The position numbers were made by a program, and so were the translations under genes. The notes below the pieces were generated by a model, which worked only from the letters and a program-made list of their open reading frames with translations, did no database searches and was not told where the DNA came from. A DNA stretch of 13,131 nt from Candidatus Cloacimonadota bacterium (GTDB taxonomy: Bacteria > Cloacimonadota > Cloacimonadia > Cloacimonadales > Cloacimonadaceae): positions 1 to 13,131 of the forward strand of contig VGPI01000035.1 of the NCBI GenBank assembly GCA_016875595.1. The letters are read 5' to 3'. Of this stretch, positions 8,274-13,131 are shown piece by piece; position 1 is the stretch's first letter; the number at the start of each line of letters is the position of its first letter.

Positions 8274-8392
8274 CAGCTCTTACCTCCCTCAAACGCTTGC
8301 ATTCGGGAAACGCCTACTTCCAGCGCTCTTTGAATGATCCCGCCAATCCGGTTGTGTCTTGCCACCGGGTCGCTCCAGACCGAATAGATCAT
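8273..8392 (-). CDS. Possible 39-residue small protein between the RecJ-like and lipid-kinase genes
   Basis: An ATG 2 nt after the RecJ-like stop opens a 39-residue frame (MIYSVWSDPVARHN to FEGGKS) that ends in a TGATG overlap with the lipid kinase start. Its own ribosome site is weak (GAG about 7 nt upstream), so it would depend on coupling to recJ translation. The peptide is basic in the middle and I recognise no family. It exactly fills a 120-nt gap in an otherwise gapless operon. Alternatives are that it is a leader that couples kinase translation, or that it is the true C-terminal extension of the RecJ-like protein displaced by a frameshift, since the same frame stays open back to about 8467. 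I give it modest confidence. Confidence 0.4.
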   Translation of the reverse strand: MIYSVWSDPVARHNRIGGIIQRALEVGVSRMQAFEGGKS

Positions 8393-8394
8393 CG

Positions 8395-9939
8395 TTACTC
8401 TGTCTGTTCCCGGTGTTTTTCCACCGCAGTCAACTTCATCATCGACGGTGATTTCCAGATGGCGCAAACATCAAACAGACCATTGCCCGGGATCGAACCC
8501 CCGGTTGTATCCAGAGTCCACTGCGGCTGAAGGTCATTAGCGGTGACTCCGGTGATCCGAATAACCGGTTCAGCAAACTTCTGACCGAAGGGTAAGAGCT
8601 CCTCCAGCCGATTCCACATCCGGGGTGTCAGCTCGGATATGCCAACCCTGGCATCACACGCGCAATGCGGCTCCTGCCCAAGCGTGGGATCATTCTGTGC
8701 CACATACTCATGGAACGCTTCAATGAACTGGTTGTAGTTATCCTGATTCATGGTAAAACCCGCTGCTTTGGCATGACCGCCGTATTGGATCAGGTACTCC
8801 TTGCACCAGCGAAACGCCTCCACCACATTGAATCCGTCAATACATCTCCCTTCGCAGGTCATATTGCCGTTGTGAATTTTAAGCATCAAAGTAGGCACCC
8901 GGATGTTAGTGACCACATAAGATGCCGCCGTACCCAGCAAACTATAGGGGATCGCATTTTCATCATCATAATAGACGAACGCATCCCCTTCAAAATCCTG
9001 CGTAAGCGAATCCATCAGCCGAAATACGGAATAGAGCTCCGATTCCCATTGCGTTCTCTCTGCCTCGAGCAATTCAAAGAGCCGTGCCTTATCATCTCCC
9101 ATCTGGAACAGGAAATCCATCGCCAAATGCTTGCCCCCGTCTGCTCTGCCATTTGCCAGTAAACGGGCGGTATTCTGGATGAAATTGAAGATATCCGTCT
9201 GGTTATTGATCCGGCTATGATTCCGCAAGAGAAAGTCAATGGACGGATCATGCATAAGTTCCCAATTATCGATGACATAGCGCACTATCTTCCAATTAAC
9301 CCCGACCATCGGTACCTTATCTGCCAGCGAACCCACCGCCACCCAGAAATAATACGATTCCGGCAGGGGATGTTGCCAGGCTTTGCTCAGATAGCGCACA
9401 AACATCAGGATCACCCCCACTCCCGCCAGACTCTTAAACGGGTAACGACAGTCAGGAAGTTGCGGATTGACAATGGCATAGGCAAGGGGAAGCTGTTCCG
9501 GCTGGATCAGATGATGGTCCAAAATAATGACATCACAGCCCAGTGCTTTCAGTTCCTCCACTCCTGTCACCGAACTGATCCCGTTATCCACGGTAATCAT
9601 GAGCGGATATCCCCCCTCCCGGATGAAGTCGATAATGCTCTTCTGGATGCCGTGCATCTCACGATTACGGTTTGGGATATAGTAATGATGCCGCTGATAA
9701 CCCAAAGCGTTCAAAAAACGGTAAAGGACGTACGTGCTGGTGATACCATCCGGATCATCATGCCCAAAAATGACCAGGGGTTGATTCCTGAACATCGCCT
9801 GCCGGATTCGTTCGCTTGCTCTTTCGACGTTTTCCAGAAGGGCTTCATCAGGATAATCCAATAGGTCGGCGGTCATTGCCTCATAGTCAAAACCTCGTCG
9901 GAGGCAGATCTGTTGGAGTAATATACTGTCACTGTCCAT
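8395..9939 (-). CDS. recJ: RecJ-like DHH/DHHA1 single-stranded DNA exonuclease
   Basis: This protein of 514 residues contains the DHH phosphoesterase motifs: motif I GHDDPDG (59-65), motif II VDNGIS (117-122), motif III DHH (141-143), then AIVNPQLPDCRYPFKSLAGVGV and the fourth metal motif with Asp207 in GSLADKVP. The C-terminal DHHA1 domain has YGGHAKAAGF (386-395), and a short OB-like end follows. Known RecJ enzymes degrade single-stranded DNA 5' to 3' in recombination and mismatch repair using two metal ions. Motif I is HDDPDG, closer to archaeal GAN-type RecJ relatives than to the GDxDxDG of classical bacterial RecJ, and the protein is shorter than E. coli RecJ (577). I chose the ATG at 9937-9939, 1 nt after the upstream stop and 13 nt after GAGGAG; a TTG at 9949-9951 gives four more residues but sits only 1 nt from that ribosome site. 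Confidence 0.87.
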   Translation of the reverse strand: MDSDSILLQQICLRRGFDYEAMTADLLDYPDEALLENVERASERIRQAMFRNQPLVIFGHDDPDGITSTYVLYRFLNALGYQRHHYYIPNRNREMHGIQKSIIDFIREGGYPLMITVDNGISSVTGVEELKALGCDVIILDHHLIQPEQLPLAYAIVNPQLPDCRYPFKSLAGVGVILMFVRYLSKAWQHPLPESYYFWVAVGSLADKVPMVGVNWKIVRYVIDNWELMHDPSIDFLLRNHSRINNQTDIFNFIQNTARLLANGRADGGKHLAMDFLFQMGDDKARLFELLEAERTQWESELYSVFRLMDSLTQDFEGDAFVYYDDENAIPYSLLGTAASYVVTNIRVPTLMLKIHNGNMTCEGRCIDGFNVVEAFRWCKEYLIQYGGHAKAAGFTMNQDNYNQFIEAFHEYVAQNDPTLGQEPHCACDARVGISELTPRMWNRLEELLPFGQKFAEPVIRITGVTANDLQPQWTLDTTGGSIPGNGLFDVCAIWKSPSMMKLTAVEKHREQTE

Positions 9940-9940
9940 A

Positions 9941-11155
9941 TCAGTTCGCAAGCTCCTCTGCTTTCGGGATATAACGTGGAGCTGTGCGGGTCGGTTCCCG
10001 GGTCAGAATATCAAAACCCGTGATCCCGACCACAAACATGAGCGATGTTTCCTGTAGTGTATTTGACGATAGCGCTCCCCGGCGCAGGGCAATGAAACCC
10101 AGATCGATCTGATTGGCATCTCTGCTCAACGGCAGAGACATCCCGCAGGACACAGAATATTCCGCGATAGTGTTGGAATCTTTGTCATGAAATGGAAGCC
10201 TGCGATATGACGCTCCCATCCGCCATGGAACCGCACTGAGGGCAGATGAGCCGATCTCCCAGACTGGTTCATATGCTACCCCGATGGCGATCCTGTAACT
10301 ATTCTCATAACGGTTCTCATCCACTGTTGACCATGGATCGTAGTGTATATCAGCACTGATCTTGACGGTAGGCACCGGGATCACTGTCACACCGGCGGCG
10401 ATATGGGGCGGCAATTCATACTCATAATCTTCCGCTGACTCCGTCTCGTGGATCGAAGACCGCACCAGATCGCCTTTCAGGACCGTTCCTGCAGTATAAT
10501 ATGCCCCCATCGACCAGCGTTCCCAATGCGTCAGGATCCCGGCGGTAACGGTGGGATTCTTAAAATTACGCCGCAGAATCTCTTTGGTATTGAAGACCCC
10601 AAACTGACCTTCCTGAGTGAAATAGTGATCATCATGACCAAACAGGTAATTACCGCTGATCCCCAGTTTTAATCTGCCCAAATTGTAGGAATAGACCACA
10701 TCCGCCCGGTAGATATACTTATCAAATTCATGCTTCTCTACGATCCCCAGCGAATCGATCCGGAGTTCGTTGCGCAGGTTGCCGGAGGCATAGGAATTGA
10801 ATTGCAACCCCAGCCGGTGTTTCCGGAAAGGAGCGCTGATGCTGAAAAAAGGCAGGTCCAGCGAATTATCCGTATATCCCGCGCCTTCACCATTCGCCAT
10901 CTCATAATAAGAATAACCGAACATCAACCCGGTGGAGATCAGCATCTTGTTGGACAGGTTATGCATCGCCGGATTGGCATATCCGGTATTTTTGCGGAAC
11001 ACATCCGCCAGTCCGGTCTCCCCCATCGTCAATCCATAGGCATCAGCACCATAATACTGGTAGGGAAACCCCATGGAGGAAAAAACCGAATTTCCCGCTG
11101 ACAATGTTCCGGCTGACAAAACTGCCGCCAATGTAATCAATATTGTTTTCATCAT
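9941..11155 (-). CDS. Outer-membrane beta-barrel protein, FadL/PorV-like
   Basis: This 404-residue protein has a clear Sec signal peptide (MMKTILITLAAVLSAGTLSA, cleavage probably after Ala20). The mature start GLTMGETGLADVFRKNTGYANPA (about 41-63) matches the G-x-G-E-A-x-x-A...NPA pattern at the N-terminus of FadL/PorV-type barrels. The rest is a series of alternating hydrophobic/aromatic strands (for example RLGLQFNSYASG, LKLGISGNYLFG, VKISADIHYDP, YRIAIGVAYEP) separated by short turns, as expected for 12 to 16 strands. Its substrate is not evident; the relatives include hydrophobic-compound channels and type IX secretion shuttle proteins, and I see no type IX genes here. The start overlaps the tatD stop as ATGA, and a second ATG follows at once. 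No strong ribosome site is visible, fitting coupling to tatD. Confidence 0.8.
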   Translation of the reverse strand: MMKTILITLAAVLSAGTLSAGNSVFSSMGFPYQYYGADAYGLTMGETGLADVFRKNTGYANPAMHNLSNKMLISTGLMFGYSYYEMANGEGAGYTDNSLDLPFFSISAPFRKHRLGLQFNSYASGNLRNELRIDSLGIVEKHEFDKYIYRADVVYSYNLGRLKLGISGNYLFGHDDHYFTQEGQFGVFNTKEILRRNFKNPTVTAGILTHWERWSMGAYYTAGTVLKGDLVRSSIHETESAEDYEYELPPHIAAGVTVIPVPTVKISADIHYDPWSTVDENRYENSYRIAIGVAYEPVWEIGSSALSAVPWRMGASYRRLPFHDKDSNTIAEYSVSCGMSLPLSRDANQIDLGFIALRRGALSSNTLQETSLMFVVGITGFDILTREPTRTAPRYIPKAEELAN

Positions 11156-11949
11156 TTTTTGCGTCCTGATTTAGTAGATTTTCTCTTTACCGGATCCGGC
11201 GGAATTCGGAAAAACCGGTAAGCGTTATCAAAGGTCTTTTCCGCCACGTCATTGGGTGTCATTTCTTTTACCTGAGCGATTTTTTCCACTACGTGATGTA
11301 ATAACAACGGACTGTTTCGCTTGCCACGATGTGACTGCGGCGACAGATAAGGACAATCGGTCTCCACCATCATTTGTTCGAGCGGTGTGATCCTGATCAC
11401 ATCATCGAGAATAGAATTGGGATAGGTGATCGATGCCGTGAAGGAGATCATCCAGCCCTCGTCCAAAACCTGCCGTGCAAATACCAAATCCCCGGAGAAA
11501 CAATGCAGCACTGCATGTTTCACGTTCTCTTTCTTCATCATCCGGTAACATTCCTGATGCGCATTGCGGTCGTGCACTACCAATGGCAGATCATACTCCA
11601 GTGCCAAACGGATCTGATTGAAAAACACCTCACGTTGTACCGGAAAAGGCGCTAAATTACGGAAAAAATCCAGTCCGGTTTCACCAATTGCCAATACATT
11701 GCTGTCACGTGCCAGGCGTTTGATTACCTCCGCATCAAATTCCGTCGCCTCATGCGGATGATAACCTACCGTCGCAAACAGGTGCAGATACTTCCTTGCC
11801 AGTTCCAGAGAACTCAAGGAGGTCTCCTTGTTGAAACCGATATTGATGATATACTCGATCCCGCCGGCAAAGCATTTATTGATAAGAACATCCCGGTCAT
11901 TGTTGTAATCCGGCAGATCCAAATGGGCATGGGTCTCAAACAACTTCAT
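11152..11949 (-). CDS. tatD: TatD-family metal-dependent hydrolase / DNase
   Basis: This 265-residue cytoplasmic TIM-barrel hydrolase keeps the whole TatD metal-site set: His7 and His9 in THAHLD, Glu90 in AIGETGLDFF, His126 in VVHDRNA, His149 in HCFSG and Asp198 in ETDCPYLSP, plus GYHPHEA (62-68). Characterised TatD/YcfH enzymes are metal-dependent 3'-5' exonucleases or amidohydrolase-fold phosphodiesterases acting in DNA repair and fragmentation. The last 11 residues (KRKSTKSGRKK) form a basic tail beyond the usual end, perhaps for nucleic acid contact. An AAGGA ribosome site lies 4-5 nt upstream of the ATG. It is the first gene of the dense block, and its stop overlaps the beta-barrel gene start by 4 nt. 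The family call is firm; the precise substrate is not. Confidence 0.92.
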   Translation of the reverse strand: MKLFETHAHLDLPDYNNDRDVLINKCFAGGIEYIINIGFNKETSLSSLELARKYLHLFATVGYHPHEATEFDAEVIKRLARDSNVLAIGETGLDFFRNLAPFPVQREVFFNQIRLALEYDLPLVVHDRNAHQECYRMMKKENVKHAVLHCFSGDLVFARQVLDEGWMISFTASITYPNSILDDVIRITPLEQMMVETDCPYLSPQSHRGKRNSPLLLHHVVEKIAQVKEMTPNDVAEKTFDNAYRFFRIPPDPVKRKSTKSGRKK

Positions 11950-11984
11950 ATTGTCCTTTTTTACCTCTTCTACATGATAACAAC

Positions 11985-12013
11985 ACTGTTTAAAAAGACC
12001 ACATTCTTGTCAA
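11985..12013 (-). promoter_or_regulatory. Promoter candidate for the tatD-led block
   Basis: On the minus strand TTGACA (12008-12013) is followed by 17 nt and AACAGT (11985-11990), only 3 of 6 bases of the -10 consensus. The leader to the ATG is about 36 nt and contains AAAAAAGGAC. The block upstream of the -35 (AAATCCCTTTGACAA) closely resembles that of the pilin-like gene promoter, which raises my confidence in the -35 but not in the -10. The left edge of the 98-bp palindrome lies 17 bp upstream of the -35. Confidence 0.35.
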
Positions 12014-12030
12014 AGGGATTTTTTTACTCC

Positions 12031-12128
12031 CGTCCTCCTTGCTTGATTACCTTAGTATAACCTTAGTATAACCTTACGATCGTAAGGTTATACTAAGGTT
12101 ATACTAAGGTAATCAAGCAAGGAGGACG
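12031..12128. repeat. Perfect 98-bp palindrome with 49-bp arms and no spacer
   Basis: I matched every base pair outward from the centre between 12079 and 12080 (CGA|TCG). The two arms are exact reverse complements from 12031 to 12128, and pairing stops at 12030/12129. Inside each arm an 11-bp unit (ACCTTAGTATA) is repeated twice, and a third ACCTTA starts the next unit, giving six CCTTA half-sites in all. Each arm's outer end reads CAAGGAGGAC outward. The sequence could extrude as a cruciform, act as an array of protein sites, or give a long RNA hairpin if transcribed. Confidence 0.95.
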
Positions 12129-12153
12129 CAGGTGAAAACCTGAGCTGCAGGTT
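12129..12153. other. Two overlapping, mutually exclusive small hairpins
   Basis: CAGGT-GAAA-ACCTG (12129-12142) is a 5-bp stem with a GNRA tetraloop on the plus strand. AACCTG (12137-12142) can instead pair with CAGGTT (12148-12153) across a 5-nt loop. Both use the same central segment, so only one can form at a time. The pair begins directly at the right edge of the palindrome. The function is unknown. Confidence 0.35.
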
Positions 12154-12225
12154 GAGATTATTGAATAAATGAGTATTGGAATCCAGACTCTGGAAGAAGC
12201 AATCGATAATGGAGCTCCGCTCCGT

Positions 12226-12318
12226 CATGCCAGCGCCGGTTGGAATCCTGATCACAAGTTAATTGATTGTTGGACGATGTATTATAAGAGAAATGGACTG
12301 GCGCTTGCGCTGGAATGG
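12226..12318. repeat. REPIN-like pair of inverted REP-type sequences
   Basis: CATGCCAGCGCCGGTTGGAATCC (12226-12248) and, in inverted orientation, CATTCCAGCGCAAGCGCCAGTCC (12295-12317) share 15 of 23 positions, with both reading CAT-CCAGCGC at the start and TCC at the end. They flank about 46 bp of AT-rich sequence. This resembles the CATTCC-GCG-AAG-GGAATCC class of short palindromic intergenic repeats found in many bacteria. A further TTGGAATCC occurs at 12176-12184. The copies look degraded, so this is probably an old or inactive element. Confidence 0.45.
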
Positions 12319-12434
12319 CGAGCACTGTCTGATGATATCAGTTTGTTCTATACCTCTGATACTGCGATAGGAGCATGTGTATCATTATTATGTCACACCA
12401 GAACGGGAACCGAAAGAAATCATCCGGGTTGGCC

Positions 12435-12452
12435 GGTAACAGCCCAGTTACC
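12435..12452. other. GGTAAC/GTTACC hairpin next to the groEL terminator
   Basis: A perfect 6-bp inverted repeat with a 6-nt loop lies just past the T-tract of the groEL terminator in the minus direction. It lacks a T-run of its own. It could be a back-up terminator stem or part of the repeat-rich spacer. Confidence 0.3.
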
Positions 12453-12458
12453 TGAATC

Positions 12459-12493
12459 ACAAAATAAACAAGCCCGATGCAGAGCACCGGGCT
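12459..12493 (-). terminator. Rho-independent terminator of groEL
   Basis: On the minus strand, 22 nt after the groEL stop, AGCCCG pairs with CGGGCT (12488-12493 and 12471-12476, 11-nt loop), followed by the T-rich tail TTGTTTATTTTG. This arrangement and position are those of an intrinsic terminator and separate groEL from the tatD block. Confidence 0.85.
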
Positions 12494-12515
12494 ATCTGAT
12501 TCAATTTAGTGAGGA

Positions 12516-13131
12516 TCAATACATTCCGCCCATACCCGGATTGGGCATGGGAGCCGGAGCTTCGGCTTCCTTGATATCGGTGACGATGCACTCGGTAGTA
12601 AGGAAGAGGCCGGCAATGGATGAGGCGTTTTGTATTGCACTGCGGACAACCTTGGCAGGATCGATAATGCCGGCTTTGAACAGGTCGGTGAAAATTCCAA
12701 CGGCAGCATCATAACCCATGTGGATGTCTTTGTAGGTCTTGAGTTTTTCGACGATGACGGCACCTTCGGCACCGGCATTGGCAACGATTTGATAAGTGGG
12801 TCTTTCCAAAGCTTTGGCCATGATCTCAAAGGCGACTTTCTCTTCGTGGATCAGTCCTTTGACATCCTTGAGCGCTTTGGCAGCATGAATGAGAGTTACT
12901 CCGCCGCCGGGAACGATTCCTTCCTGGACGGCAGCGCGGGTAGCATGCAGAGCATCGTCAACGCGGGCTTTCTTCTCTTTCATTTCGGTCTCGGTGGCTG
13001 CACCGATACGGATCACGGCAACGCCACTGGATAGCTTTGCCAGGCGTTCCTGCAATTTTTCCTTGTCATAATCGGAAGTGGTTTCCTCAATCTGTGCTTT
13101 GATCTGTTTGATCCGGGCTTCGATCATTTCG
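12516..13131 (-). CDS. groEL: Chaperonin GroEL (Cpn60), C-terminal part; 5' end outside the window
   Basis: The last 204 residues of GroEL are visible; the frame is open to the window edge, so the internal ATG near 13125 is not the start. The sequence reads through the intermediate and equatorial domains with family landmarks: the TSDYDKEKLQERLAKLSSGVAV region, GAATETEMKEKKARVDDALHATRAA, GIVPGGGVTLI (nucleotide pocket loop), GYDAA, and GIIDPAKVVRSAIQNASSIAGLFLTTE with the conserved DP of the ATP site. GroEL forms the double-ring ATP-driven folding chamber with GroES. The C-terminal tail is short: after PAPMPNP there is only GMGGMY, instead of the repeated GGM units of E. coli GroEL. The gene ends in TGA and is followed by its own terminator. 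Confidence 0.98.
   Translation of the reverse strand, partial: EMIEARIKQIKAQIEETTSDYDKEKLQERLAKLSSGVAVIRIGAATETEMKEKKARVDDALHATRAAVQEGIVPGGGVTLIHAAKALKDVKGLIHEEKVAFEIMAKALERPTYQIVANAGAEGAVIVEKLKTYKDIHMGYDAAVGIFTDLFKAGIIDPAKVVRSAIQNASSIAGLFLTTECIVTDIKEAEAPAPMPNPGMGGMY

Larger units (their letters stand above)
11950..12515. other. Gene-free stretch between groEL and tatD
   Basis: No credible gene lies here. The stretch contains, from high to low coordinates, the groEL terminator, a GGTAAC/GTTACC hairpin, two inverted REP-like sequences, a pair of mutually exclusive hairpins, the 98-bp palindrome and the tatD promoter candidate; each is listed separately. A plus-strand frame starting at 12169 runs antisense into groEL and is treated as spurious. 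Confidence 0.7.

Noticed and set aside
8480..8512. tRNA T-arm look-alike (GGGGGTTCGATCCCGGG) on the minus strand
   Set aside because: The stem pairs only at its first two positions around a TTCGATC loop, no acceptor, D or anticodon arm fits, and it lies within the conserved RecJ frame.
9217..9864. 215-residue plus-strand reading frame
   Set aside because: It is the shadow of the RecJ-like gene, whose DHH motifs are clear on the minus strand.
12031..12128. CIRCE operator for heat-shock control
   Set aside because: CIRCE is TTAGCACTC-N9-GAGTGCTAA; the palindrome has neither arm and lies downstream of groEL, not at its promoter.
12169..12714. 181-residue plus-strand reading frame
   Set aside because: It runs antisense through the groEL terminator and the groEL coding region, has no clear ribosome site, and its first part translates REP-like repeats (the RHASAGWNP stretch).

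Overview
This window looks like chromosomal DNA from a diderm (two-membrane) bacterium. The signs are a TamB/AsmA-type envelope protein, a LolC/E-like permease with its LolD-like ATPase, and a beta-barrel protein with a signal peptide. The GroEL tail, the pilin-like protein and the beta-barrel protein would suit the FCB/Cloacimonadota neighbourhood, but I could not search databases and that placement is a guess. Every gene I support lies on the minus strand, so the window is transcribed from high to low coordinates.

Reading in that direction, the window opens with the C-terminal 40% of groEL and its intrinsic terminator (12516-13131; 12459-12493). Next comes a gene-free stretch of about 570 bp (11950-12515). 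It holds two inverted REP-like sequences, several small hairpins, a perfect 98-bp palindrome with no spacer (12031-12128), and a TTGACA-type promoter candidate for the next gene.

An eight-gene, very tightly packed block follows: TatD-type metal hydrolase, outer-membrane beta-barrel protein, RecJ-like DHH exonuclease, a possible 39-residue small protein, a polyprenol/diacylglycerol (dolichol) kinase family protein, a DPM1/GtrB-like glycosyltransferase, a LolC/E-like permease and a LolD-like ATPase. Most junctions are overlaps of 1 or 4 nt or gaps of 1 to 9 nt, so translational coupling is likely. After an 81-nt gap comes a 1355-residue TamB-like protein. After a further 146 nt, which carries the best promoter in the window, comes a pilin-like membrane-anchored protein.

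Most of the block serves the envelope. The kinase could make a polyprenyl or lipid phosphate, the glycosyltransferase could charge that carrier with a sugar, LolCD could extract lipoproteins from the inner membrane, TamB could move lipid across the periplasm or help assemble outer-membrane proteins, and the beta-barrel sits in the outer membrane. TatD and RecJ are housekeeping nucleases caught in the same transcript. I see no defence system, CRISPR array, transposase, rRNA or tRNA. The most unusual element is the 98-bp palindrome with six helically phased half-sites between groEL and tatD.
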